IMG/VR virus record: IMGVR_UViG_3300020416_000018 | Coordinates: 1 to 39,590 of that record | Length of the DNA: 39,590 bases | Strand: one strand, 5' to 3' | From: a virus | Shown here: piece by piece, positions 26,693 to 32,930 of the stretch | How the letters are laid out: every line of letters starts with the position of its first letter | How positions within the stretch are numbered: the first letter of the stretch is position 1 | Program-made: the position numbers and the translations under genes | Notes under the pieces: model-generated | The model's input: the letters and a program-made list of their open reading frames with translations, nothing else | Told to the model about the DNA's origin: nothing | The model's database searches: none

Positions 26693-28599
26693 CTATTCCA
26701 AAAAGGTTCGTTCATTGTACTTGCTTGTAATCCTCGATAACTTGGTTCATAATCATATTCCATTTGCGCTTGCAGTGTTTTCTGCAACGTCTTAATTCTT
26801 TTCATTGGGAACCAACTTGCCATTACTAAATCTGTTTTTGTTTTAACAGACCTGCTATTTTTTGCACTTGCTTGACTAAAATAAATTAATTGTTGCCTAA
26901 AGATACTAACTTTACGTTTAGTAATTCCTTCAGCAAACGGTAAATTTATTTTACCTTGTTCGTACAAAGGTACCATTGCAGTAACACCAAACACAGGATC
27001 CCACTTGTTCACATTTGTTTCGTGTCCTTCTATTTTAACACCATGCCTTATAGACCAATCCCTAATTTCCCTATCTTGACGAATTGCTTTTTGAAATCCG
27101 TTTTCCTCTACAATCCAATGATACAGACCATATTGTTCGTTCCACTCTTTCATTAATGCTAATGCTTTAGATACACCACCACCTTGATCGTTACGTAAAT
27201 CTACTAATGACAATGTTCCTAATTTTACGTTATAGGCCCATAGTACAGCAGCTTGATAACCTGTACTAGCAGGATCTAAACCTGCAATTAAACTTATATG
27301 TGGTGGTATGTCTCCTAATTTACGTGATCTATCTAAACAGGAATCTACAGCTTCAGGTGTAAATAATTGCATGCCGTCAGGTATAGCTTTATTTAAATAT
27401 ACCATTTCAAATACATTTCTACCGCTTGTTGTCTCTGCAGCATGTAACTGTTCTAGTAACCATTTGTGTGTTCTTTTGTCAGGCCATAACATGTGCTTAC
27501 TATGGTCTACATCAGGATCCTCTAATGGTACTTCTAAATCATGCGCACGTTCTACTATTGATGACCAAACATTGTTGTCCAGGATATGTGAATAAAGATC
27601 ATCAGGGTGTTGTCTTGATCCAATTACTACCATACCTGTGTGTTCCTCTTTTCTTGATTGGAGTGTGGTTGTCCACCAATTTCTTGTATTCTCTCTAGCA
27701 CTAGGTTGCACTGTTGTTGAGTGATCCTCAATGTCATCTGCGACAATGAGGTCAGCGTCTCTGGAGAGAATCTTGCCACCTTTTCCAACTGCGACCACAG
27801 TTGGAGACTTAATACCTGTAACTGTTCTAGTTGCAACAGTAAATTGACCACTTGACCAACTTTTTCCGCTTCTATTTTCAGGTTTAAAACTTCGTCCTGG
27901 TCCACAAAAATCCTCTATTAATTGTTCATTACCTTCTAGGTGATCTAGCACAGAACTTACTGCGTTCTTAGCTATATCCTCATTTCCACCAACCCACATA
28001 ACTCTTATGTTTGGATTCCTACAAATCACATAAACACAAAAGTGTGTCAACAAGTCTGTTTTACCATGACGTGGCGGACTTAATATCATAAGTCTACCAC
28101 CTGTGTCTATTGATTCAAGTATGGCCTTAATCCACTCTTGTTGAAAACCTGGAGTATCATACGGTTCTCCACGTTCAGTTAAAAAATATGTATCACGAAA
28201 GTTAATAAAATCGTCTACAGACGTTTTAGTCTCTACTTTTTTAAATTGTTGTTGTTTACGTTCTACTTCTAAATCTTTATAGTACGCAGCTAATGATCTT
28301 GATATATTTGCACGTGATGTAGACACTGCGTCTGCTACCTGCTGCTGTGTCATCTCACCTGATATGATTTTATCAAAGTATCCTAGTTCTTTACATATTG
28401 CATAGAACCTACCTCTACGTTCTGATATAGCACCGTCTAAGGTTTTTTCACTTTGAAACTCTGTAGTTTTTTTATTTGCTCTAGTTGCTCTGCGTCTGAT
28501 ACGATTAGAACACCTATCGCTGCAATATTTTTTTCTACCTTCGGGCAATACATTAGTGCAGTCTGAGGCCACACAAATCACTTGTTTCGGTTTAGTCAT
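26689..28599 (-). CDS. terL: Terminase large subunit with N-terminal zinc-ribbon and HTH (fused DNA-recognition head)
   Basis: 636 aa. The ATPase domain has Walker A SPPRHGKT (residues 174-181), a Walker B region DADLIVADDIED, and a coupling segment MVVIGSRQHPDDLY. The C-terminal nuclease starts at SLIAGLDPASTGYQAAVLWA (first catalytic Asp), with further acids at WIVEENGF. Ahead of the ATPase are about 110 extra residues: a four-Cys cluster C9, C14, C26, C30 in the form C-x4-C...KKYCSDRC followed by NRIRRRATR, and then a helix-turn-helix candidate, TQQQVADAVSTSRANISRSL (84-103). No separate small terminase gene is seen nearby. The likely reading is a packaging motor that carries its own DNA-recognition module. 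Its ATG sits at the predicted transcription start. Confidence 0.9.
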   Translation of the reverse strand: MTKPKQVICVASDCTNVLPEGRKKYCSDRCSNRIRRRATRANKKTTEFQSEKTLDGAISERRGRFYAICKELGYFDKIISGEMTQQQVADAVSTSRANISRSLAAYYKDLEVERKQQQFKKVETKTSVDDFINFRDTYFLTERGEPYDTPGFQQEWIKAILESIDTGGRLMILSPPRHGKTDLLTHFCVYVICRNPNIRVMWVGGNEDIAKNAVSSVLDHLEGNEQLIEDFCGPGRSFKPENRSGKSWSSGQFTVATRTVTGIKSPTVVAVGKGGKILSRDADLIVADDIEDHSTTVQPSARENTRNWWTTTLQSRKEEHTGMVVIGSRQHPDDLYSHILDNNVWSSIVERAHDLEVPLEDPDVDHSKHMLWPDKRTHKWLLEQLHAAETTSGRNVFEMVYLNKAIPDGMQLFTPEAVDSCLDRSRKLGDIPPHISLIAGLDPASTGYQAAVLWAYNVKLGTLSLVDLRNDQGGGVSKALALMKEWNEQYGLYHWIVEENGFQKAIRQDREIRDWSIRHGVKIEGHETNVNKWDPVFGVTAMVPLYEQGKINLPFAEGITKRKVSIFRQQLIYFSQASAKNSRSVKTKTDLVMASWFPMKRIKTLQKTLQAQMEYDYEPSYRGLQASTMNEPFWNR

Positions 28600-28606
28600 C
28601 TGCTAT

Positions 28607-28615
28607 AGTGTACCA
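28607..28615 (-). promoter_or_regulatory. Extended -10 promoter of terL giving a leaderless mRNA
   Basis: On the minus strand TGG-TACACT precedes ATAGCAG and then the terL ATG. A start 7 to 8 nt after the -10 box places the first transcribed base at or next to the A of the ATG. No Shine-Dalgarno sequence is present, unlike most genes here, which supports leaderless translation. The same TGn-TACACT box occurs on the plus strand before the tmRNA-like RNA. No convincing -35. Confidence 0.5.
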
Positions 28616-28703
28616 TACATAGTCGTAAAAAATTTTTTTTATAAGCAAGACCTGTTGCTAGTTTTAAGAAAAATAGGTCTGATAATGAGTCGGTAAAACA
28701 AAG

Positions 28704-28749
28704 CGGATTAACTAGGCCGTGATAACTAGGGTAAGATCCTATTAATCCG
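28704..28749. other. Intergenic 12-bp hairpin
   Basis: CGGATTAA pairs with TTAATCCG (8 bp); inside, after one bulged C, TAGG pairs with CCTA, closing a 21-nt loop. The loop repeats the stem-side word ACTAGG. It lies between the terL promoter and the tmRNA-like RNA. It could be an RNA structure or a protein-binding site. Its role is unknown. Confidence 0.45.
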
Positions 28750-28847
28750 AATATTTAATTTAAAGAATCTTAATTGCTGATAGACTTTTTCTTGGTTGGG
28801 CGGGATCGGCACAGGGATCGCTATATCTACACAACTACAGTCCGACA

Positions 28848-28906
28848 AATAAATAGAACATTTGTACTATTTATTGATCAATAAGTGTACACATTTGTGT
28901 TACACT
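28848..28906 (+). promoter_or_regulatory. Promoter with nested palindromes upstream of the tmRNA-like RNA
   Basis: Extended -10 TGT-TACACT (box 28901-28906) puts the predicted start at 28913, the first base of the RNA acceptor stem. Upstream are an inverted repeat AATAAATAG/CTATTTATT (28848-28856, 28867-28875), a perfect 14-bp palindrome TTATTGATCAATAA (28871-28884, over the -35 region) and a palindrome GTGTACAC (28885-28892). The word ACATTTGT occurs twice, 32 nt apart. Such layering suggests a regulated promoter with operators; the binding protein is unknown. Confidence 0.5.
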
Positions 28907-28912
28907 GTACAC

Positions 28913-29019
28913 GGGGGTAAAGTAGTTTTGACAGTTGGTTTTCCCTTATAAAATTGATACATTTACGGCTCGTTTCAATACAAACCAACTACACGTGGGT
29001 GCAACTCCCACTACCTCCA
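28913..29019 (+). ncRNA. Minimal tmRNA-like RNA (tRNA-like domain plus shortened P2, no tag region)
   Basis: The ends fold as the tRNA-like half of tmRNA. The acceptor stem GGGGGTA (28913-28919) pairs with TACCTCC (29012-29018), 7 of 7 including G3-U70, the alanyl-tRNA synthetase identity pair; discriminator A is 29019, followed by CTA instead of CCA. The T arm GTGGG/CCCAC (28995-28999, 29007-29011) encloses a 7-nt loop TGCAACT. The 5' segment AGTTTTGACAG matches the tmRNA D-loop consensus GGTTTCGACnG, with no D stem. Next comes an 8-bp P2 helix GTTGGTTT/AAACCAAC (28934-28941, 28982-28989). Only 40 nt lie between the P2 strands, folding as a 5-bp hairpin ATTGA/TCAAT, where normal tmRNAs have about 250-300 nt with tag ORF and pseudoknots. 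T-loop position 55 is G, not T. Known tmRNA is charged with alanine and binds SmpB and EF-Tu; function here is inferred. Confidence 0.7.
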
Positions 29020-29085
29020 CTATAAAAAACAGCAGTTACCACCTATATATTTGGGCCTTCATGTTAATTAAACGGGGGTGTCGGG

Positions 29086-29114
29086 TTGACATAGGGCGGT
29101 CATACAACTACAAC
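29086..29114 (+). promoter_or_regulatory. Promoter TTGACA-N17-TACAAC
   Basis: TTGACA at 29086-29091 is a perfect -35, spaced 17 nt from TACAAC at 29109-29114. A start is predicted near 29121. The nearest protein gene downstream (29420-29962) is on the opposite strand, so the promoter would make either a noncoding RNA or a long leader. Confidence 0.5.
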
Positions 29115-29120
29115 GGGCGC

Positions 29121-29320
29121 TACTAGGTCATTGCTCCCGCTTGCGCAGTTCTGCACGGCATACGGGCGCTAGTGTACGGTGTGTGGGTGCCTGTGGTGCA
29201 AAGCGTAGACCTTGATTAAACAGCAATAGCACGGCATTTAGATTAATTGGATCATCTCGCACGGCTCCAGGTGGCCTATGATCTACGAGAGAAGCGCAAG
29301 GGCGTTAGATGTTTTTTAAT
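29121..29320 (+). ncRNA. Candidate structured noncoding RNA (~200 nt)
   Basis: Between the promoter above and a terminator-like element the sequence is clearly GC-richer than the coding genome and holds no credible ORF on either strand. It has a GATCAT/ATGATC pairing (around 29249-29282), a GCAG/CTGC pair near 29146, and two copies of CGGGCGCTA flanking its 5' end (29114-29122 and 29163-29171). The 3' end ATCTACG...CG(T)TAGAT followed by GTTTTTT can act as an intrinsic terminator. No family recognised. It could also be a packaging or origin region. Confidence 0.35.
29281..29317 (+). terminator. Terminator-like hairpin with T6
   Basis: ATCTA pairs with TAGAT, with an inner CG/CG after one bulged T, followed by GTTTTTTAATT. 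Stem is weak but the T run is good. Orientation is plus, facing away from the tmRNA-like RNA and the candidate RNA upstream. Confidence 0.4.
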
Positions 29321-29340
29321 TGTCCAGGAAGGAGATCCAA

Positions 29341-29410
29341 ACAGAAAACCCGCAGGAACTATTGGCGGAACCTACGGGCTTCTGTGTACGTAAACGGGAG
29401 GGCTACCCGT
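29341..29410 (-). terminator. Double hairpin terminator of the 180-aa gene
   Basis: Read on the minus strand just after the stop: first ACGGG/CCCGT with a 7-nt loop and TTT (29394-29410), then a longer hairpin in which CCCG+AGG pairs with CCT+CGGG and is followed by TTTTCTGTTT (29341-29385). An outer ACAGAA/TTCTGT pairing makes the second one longer. Good intrinsic terminator for the leftward gene. Confidence 0.65.
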
Positions 29411-29419
29411 CTATATTAA

Positions 29420-29962
29420 TTATTCATACATTGACACGGTAACAGGATCCTCACCGATTCTGAAATATGCGTATAAATTAGCTTCAAGCGTTACGTCTAC
29501 ATATCTAAACAACCAATCTAACAGTAATTCATTAGTGTTATCATCAACATAAACATTAAGCCAATATTTACCCCAATCTTGATACTGCCACCATACCTTG
29601 AAGGAATAATCTGCGTTTGTGCCGTTAACTTCTACCTCTTGTTTAATTACTAATCTTGAAGCAGGTCCGCCACCGCTTAACGTAAGTATGGCCCATGAAT
29701 CTTTGATCCACATTTCTTTGGTATTTGGTCCGCTTAGTGTTGCGCCAAAGTTTAGAAATCCGCCCTTGTGTATATCGTCATACGTTAAAGGCCCGCCCTC
29801 ATTTGCGTAACATAACGGCAGTAAGTGTTCTAATTCGTCTTGTTCTTTTAATAACTTATTAGCTACCGCCATTGATTCGCCAACTTGGCCTATAAAAGTT
29901 TCAAAAGATCGTCTAGCGGTCTCCTTAAACTTCTCATCTTGATCTATATAATTTGCTTGCAT
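29420..29962 (-). CDS. Orphan protein of unknown function (180 aa)
   Basis: Excellent ribosome binding site (AAAGGAGGTG, 6 nt before ATG) and its own terminator, so it is a single-gene unit facing the noncoding region. The N-terminal 50 residues are helical (FKETARRSFETFIGQVGESM). The rest is beta-rich with many Trp and Tyr (YSFKVWWQYQDWGKYWLNVY). No family recognised. Its isolation from the late and recombination operons, divergent from the plus cassette, suggests an early host-interaction or regulatory gene. This is inference. Confidence 0.65.
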   Translation of the reverse strand: MQANYIDQDEKFKETARRSFETFIGQVGESMAVANKLLKEQDELEHLLPLCYANEGGPLTYDDIHKGGFLNFGATLSGPNTKEMWIKDSWAILTLSGGGPASRLVIKQEVEVNGTNADYSFKVWWQYQDWGKYWLNVYVDDNTNELLLDWLFRYVDVTLEANLYAYFRIGEDPVTVSMYE

Positions 29963-30070
29963 GACTGCACCTCCTTTAATAAATTTACCATAGATACGTT
30001 ATTAATACAAATATATAATTATTTACACATTAAGCAGAATCTAGCGCCCAAAGGCCGCTTCATTAGATCT

Positions 30071-30099
30071 TTGACAATATGACCGTAATATAGTAATTT
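30071..30099 (+). promoter_or_regulatory. Promoter for the plus-strand cassette
   Basis: Perfect TTGACA (30071-30076) with a TAATTT box 17 nt later (30094-30099); a start near 30106 leaves a ~50-nt leader before the first gene. The preceding 30041-30068 contains CTAGCGCCC and AGATCT words that recur in hairpins further along the cassette. The stretch 29963-30155 otherwise shows only the leader and ribosome binding site of the divergent 180-aa gene. Confidence 0.5.
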
Positions 30100-30155
30100 T
30101 ATTAGTGAAGGCCTTTAATTAGGTTAAATACAAACGAATTGACGGAGGTGAGGAC

Positions 30156-30359
30156 ATGATATGCGCAACATGCGGTAACGTTATAACGGACGCTTATTTC
30201 AAAGTGTTTGATGACGTGTTTTGCGATAACAATAAATGTCTACAAAAACAATATACAGAAAAACAATATGATGATCTATATGATAAATACAGTGAATCAC
30301 CAAGTACTAGTGATTTAGTATATTGGACTACTTTAGAGAAGGAGGTGAGTAGTGCTTAG
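30156..30359 (+). CDS. Small zinc-finger-like protein (67 aa)
   Basis: First gene of the plus cassette, with GGAGGTGAG 3-11 nt before ATG. Two Cys pairs, C-x2-C at residues 3-6 (MICATCGNVI) and C-x4-C (VFCDNNKCLQ), form a probable zinc ribbon; the rest is an acidic, Tyr-rich helix (YDDLYDKYSESPS). Similar tiny 'CxxCG..I' proteins are common among phage early genes, often of unknown function. It overlaps the next gene by 8 nt. Confidence 0.65.
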   Translation: MICATCGNVITDAYFKVFDDVFCDNNKCLQKQYTEKQYDDLYDKYSESPSTSDLVYWTTLEKEVSSA

Positions 30360-30741
30360 TATATGGAGTGTAAGTAAAAAAGACTTTAACGCATTTCTCC
30401 AGGACCAAAGGTACATGGGTACGCAATACGGTAGTCAAATAATTGATAAAACTTTATGTACCTGTGATAAGGCATACCAAGAGAATAGATACTTTGGGCT
30501 TCGTAATGATTACGATACGTCAAAAGAGTATCAGTTTAAGTTAACCAAACTATGTTGCGGTAAGCTAATCAGTTGGCTTAGTCAAGCGGACGGGTATTGG
30601 TTTGTATATAAAGGAACATGTAAGAAGGACATGTTTGATTTATATAAAGAAATAAGAGAAAAGAAGGCCGAAACAGAAACCGAATTGGACGGGTATAGAA
30701 TACCTAAAGATTGGGCAAGGAGACTACAAGATATACAATAA
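30352..30741 (+). CDS. Hypothetical Cys-containing protein (129 aa), GTG start
   Basis: GTG is the start: GGAGGTGAGTA sits just ahead of it and no ATG is suitable. The protein contains LCTCDKAYQENRYFGLR and later KLCCGKLISWLSQADGYWFV, so several Cys residues could bind zinc or form a redox site; the C terminus is a charged helix (KEIREKKAETETELDGYRIP). No family recognised. The GGAGGTGAG site is identical to that of the preceding gene and is the exact complement of a hairpin loop at 36204-36212. Confidence 0.6.
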   Translation: MLSIWSVSKKDFNAFLQDQRYMGTQYGSQIIDKTLCTCDKAYQENRYFGLRNDYDTSKEYQFKLTKLCCGKLISWLSQADGYWFVYKGTCKKDMFDLYKEIREKKAETETELDGYRIPKDWARRLQDIQ

Positions 30742-30745
30742 GATC

Positions 30746-30769
30746 TAGCGCTCGTGTATGCGGGCGCTA
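30746..30769 (+). repeat. Hairpin copy 1 of TAGCGCTCG/CGGGCGCTA repeat
   Basis: 9-bp stem (one G-T pair) with a 6-nt loop, between two genes of the cassette; no T-run follows, so it is probably not a full terminator. Almost the same sequence, including the flanking AGATC, recurs at 32931-32960. Confidence 0.6.
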
Positions 30770-30789
30770 TATCAATTATGGAGGTGAAA

Positions 30790-30975
30790 ATGAGTTGGAG
30801 TTATCCAATAGAAATAGAAAAATCTACTACAAAAGATATAAGAGTAGAACAAGTACAACACAATGCAATGCTTATATTGACGTGTAGGCATACAGGAGAG
30901 AGACAACGCTACATGGGTTATGGTATCCAGGAAGCTAAGAGACAATTTAAAGCGCACCTAAAAGGAATAGCATGA
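30790..30975 (+). CDS. Small basic hypothetical protein (61 aa)
   Basis: Start set at the ATG at 30790, where GGAGGTGA ends 2 nt before it; an upstream ATG at 30754 lies inside a hairpin and has no binding site. Sequence MSWSYPIEIEKSTTKDIRVE is followed by a beta-hairpin-like stretch and YMGYGIQEAKRQFKAHLKG. Arg/Lys/Gln-rich with a compact alpha/beta look. I recall similar 'Y.GY...EA...F' small proteins in phages, without function. It ends in an ATGA overlap with the next gene. Confidence 0.6.
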   Translation: MSWSYPIEIEKSTTKDIRVEQVQHNAMLILTCRHTGERQRYMGYGIQEAKRQFKAHLKGIA

Positions 30976-31280
30976 AGCCTTTGTTTGTTGTATACCAGGA
31001 CTTTCACGATAGCTACGGTGGTGGTGAGTGGAGGAGATCCTTCTACGAAACTAAAGAGGAAGCTATTGAGCTTATGCAAGAATCATTAAAAGAAGGCCAA
31101 AGTTGCGGTGATGACTTTGTATTGGAAATAGATTCTATCAAAAATATAAACGATTACGTCAATACTAGATTCTTACGTACGAATAGAAGGAAGTACAAAA
31201 AAGTAGTAGCTTACTTTGATGAGGACGATAGAGACAATAGAGAATTTGACTACAAGCTAGTTATAAAGGAGGAGGTATAA
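30972..31280 (+). CDS. Hypothetical protein (102 aa)
   Basis: ATGA overlap with the preceding gene and TAATG overlap with the next. Alpha/beta protein: MKPLFVVYQDFHDSYGGGEW, then a helix TKEEAIELMQESLKEG, and a C-terminal acidic segment AYFDEDDRDNREFDY. No family recognised. Acidic surface and early position would suit a host-protein inhibitor, which is speculation. Confidence 0.6.
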   Translation: MKPLFVVYQDFHDSYGGGEWRRSFYETKEEAIELMQESLKEGQSCGDDFVLEIDSIKNINDYVNTRFLRTNRRKYKKVVAYFDEDDRDNREFDYKLVIKEEV

Positions 31281-31456
31281 TGCCTGGATTATTAAACCCA
31301 AGTAATGAAACAGAACATTTAGATTACGCATGTAATCAAATGTTTGGACATACAGATTGGGAGTACGTTAATAGTAAGATATTACGCAGACATGACGGTG
31401 AAAACTATACAGTAGTTTTATTTCACCATGAGGATACAAGAGAGGAGGAGAAATAA
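31280..31456 (+). CDS. Small hypothetical protein (58 aa)
   Basis: GGAGGT 3-8 nt before ATG; both ends are TAATG overlaps with its neighbours. Sequence begins MPGLLNPSNETEHLDYACNQ and ends with HHEDTREEEK, whose codons also form the GAGGAGGAG binding site of the following gene. The coupling on both sides makes it very likely real. Function unknown. Confidence 0.75.
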   Translation: MPGLLNPSNETEHLDYACNQMFGHTDWEYVNSKILRRHDGENYTVVLFHHEDTREEEK

Positions 31457-32457
31457 TGGATAACCCATTAGATCTTTTAGAAGGTAATTTAGACGAAGGT
31501 TATGTATGTGTAACTATGACTAACAAAGAGTTAGAAGTAATGAACAACATGGTGGCCGCTTACAAAAAATATAAGCATAAAAGATTAAACAACATATTGG
31601 TAAGGATTCCTTACAGTACGTATAATCAACCAGGTGGATATTATGTTGGAACACAAAAGCATAATACAACGTATGAATTTGGTAGTGTAATATTTGAAGC
31701 AACTGATTCATACGGTATTACTAAGTATGTATTTGATAGTGAAAACATACAGGTAATTAACGTAAACTCCTGGACTAGCTTAGACATAGGTAAAATGTTA
31801 GAGTTTCAAATACCGTTTGAAAATATAACTATGCCTAAGAATCACCCAATACGTAAGAGTGAGGTTGTATACATGATGATCAAAGTTACAGGTGAAGTTG
31901 ATACTACTAAAAACTTTGACGTAAAAAGGTTTGTACACACAAACGGTTGCGAATTAGGTGAATACAGAACAGTTACGTTACCCAATTATAGATTAGCGGA
32001 AGGCCTTACAATAGATAAAGTTAAGAGCTTCCCAAAAGCTAGAGTATACGGACAAAGTCTAATACTATTTGGTGCTAGCGGTAGCGCCCATGATAGTACG
32101 GTAACTGATCCCGTGCATATACGATTAGCTGACCATGCTTCCTTCCCCGAAACTGACGCTTTGTGGGAGGATTATCAAAATTGGGTTACTAATAGAAGTC
32201 ATAAACCTGTTGAGGAACATCTACTTATTGATAGTCAACGAGGTATGGACTACATGAAGCTACATACAATAGCTAAAAGTAAACATACAGGACCAGGACT
32301 TGTTACTTTGTTAGCGCAGTTTAGAAGTAAAGACGATAAACAATATCACGTGTTTAAATTAGATAAAGAATTTTATAAGTACGTGTACAAAGGTAGAGAC
32401 GGTTACAAAGTAAGAGACTTTATTACTATGGCCGTACCTGTAAGGAGTATGGCTTAA
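31456..32457 (+). CDS. Hypothetical protein (333 aa), main gene of the plus cassette
   Basis: Strong GAGGAGGAG binding site. The N terminus is acidic (MDNPLDLLEGNLDEGYVCVT) with a helix, then a mostly beta protein (YSTYNQPGGYYVGTQKHNTT, WTSLDIGKMLEFQIPFEN). A Gly/Ser-rich turn GQSLILFGASGSAHDSTVTD lies mid-way, and the C terminus is Lys/Tyr-rich (EFYKYVYKGRDGYKVRDF). I do not recognise the family. It is coupled to the 60-aa membrane protein downstream. The cassette's position, apart from virion and recombination genes, points to early takeover functions. Confidence 0.65.
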   Translation: MDNPLDLLEGNLDEGYVCVTMTNKELEVMNNMVAAYKKYKHKRLNNILVRIPYSTYNQPGGYYVGTQKHNTTYEFGSVIFEATDSYGITKYVFDSENIQVINVNSWTSLDIGKMLEFQIPFENITMPKNHPIRKSEVVYMMIKVTGEVDTTKNFDVKRFVHTNGCELGEYRTVTLPNYRLAEGLTIDKVKSFPKARVYGQSLILFGASGSAHDSTVTDPVHIRLADHASFPETDALWEDYQNWVTNRSHKPVEEHLLIDSQRGMDYMKLHTIAKSKHTGPGLVTLLAQFRSKDDKQYHVFKLDKEFYKYVYKGRDGYKVRDFITMAVPVRSMA

Positions 32458-32639
32458 TGGAAGCGGCAATAGCAGTAGTGATTGGTATGTTAGGTGGATA
32501 TTATATCGGCCTAACTACCGCACAAAAAATATTAGAGAAGCAATTAATTAATAATAAATTAATGTACAAGCAACAACTAGAGGATAGAGACGCACGTTTA
32601 TCTATGGTTAAGTTGTTAGTCAAATTGGAGGAGGAGTAA
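32457..32639 (+). CDS. Small membrane-anchored coiled-coil protein (60 aa)
   Basis: TAATG overlap with the 333-aa gene. One N-terminal hydrophobic helix with small residues (AIAVVIGMLGGYYIGLTTA) is followed by a charged helix (KILEKQLINNKLMYKQQLED). The form of a single-pass membrane protein with a cytoplasmic coiled coil suits a spanin-like, superinfection-blocking or envelope-targeting role; none can be chosen from sequence. Confidence 0.65.
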   Translation: MEAAIAVVIGMLGGYYIGLTTAQKILEKQLINNKLMYKQQLEDRDARLSMVKLLVKLEEE

Positions 32640-32640
32640 A

Positions 32641-32904
32641 ATGAAGTTTAAATACTACGGAGAAATAGACATAGAAATTGATCTCAAAGAAGTTGCAGGT
32701 GAATTTTTAGATAACCATAATCTTGCTGTTGAAAACAATAAACTAATTTATGACGGTATAGGTATTGAAAAAGCTTGGCACTTTAAAATTATAAGGAAGG
32801 CACTGAAAGATGAAATAAAGTCATGGTTAGAAGGCCAAAACATAATTGTTAAGTATATAAGATTAAATAAATGTCATAGAATAATAGAGGAGGTTAATGA
32901 TTAA
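32641..32904 (+). CDS. Hypothetical protein (87 aa), last gene of plus cassette
   Basis: GGAGGAG binding site 5 nt before ATG. Begins with a beta pattern (MKFKYYGEIDIEIDLKEVAG), then helices; Ile/Lys-rich. Resembles in outline small phage proteins of the type 'YYGEVEVEIDL.E', whose function is unknown to me. It faces the recombination block across a shared terminator. Confidence 0.6.
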   Translation: MKFKYYGEIDIEIDLKEVAGEFLDNHNLAVENNKLIYDGIGIEKAWHFKIIRKALKDEIKSWLEGQNIIVKYIRLNKCHRIIEEVND

Positions 32905-32930
32905 TTAATAAATATATTTTACTGTCTCAA

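Noticed and set aside
27627-27905. 92-codon minus ORF inside the terminase gene
   Set aside because: Alternative frame inside the well-defined TerL ATPase region, no binding site.
28913-29022. Ordinary tRNA with an intron or long variable arm
   Set aside because: No D stem and no anticodon stem/loop can be formed; the D segment and P2 match tmRNA.
28913-29022. attP site copied from the 3' end of a host tmRNA gene
   Set aside because: An att copy would hold only the 3' part; here the 5' strand of the acceptor stem, D segment and P2 are present too, and no integrase is seen.
29041-29120. Second tmRNA-like 5' end (GGGGGTGTCGGGTTGACA)
   Set aside because: It resembles the first RNA's start, but no matching acceptor 3' strand or T arm follows; TTGACA is better read as a -35 box.
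28935-29126. 63-codon plus-strand ORF over the tmRNA-like RNA
   Set aside because: It starts inside the P2 helix, has no binding site, and its frame cuts across all RNA stems; the paired structure explains the sequence better.
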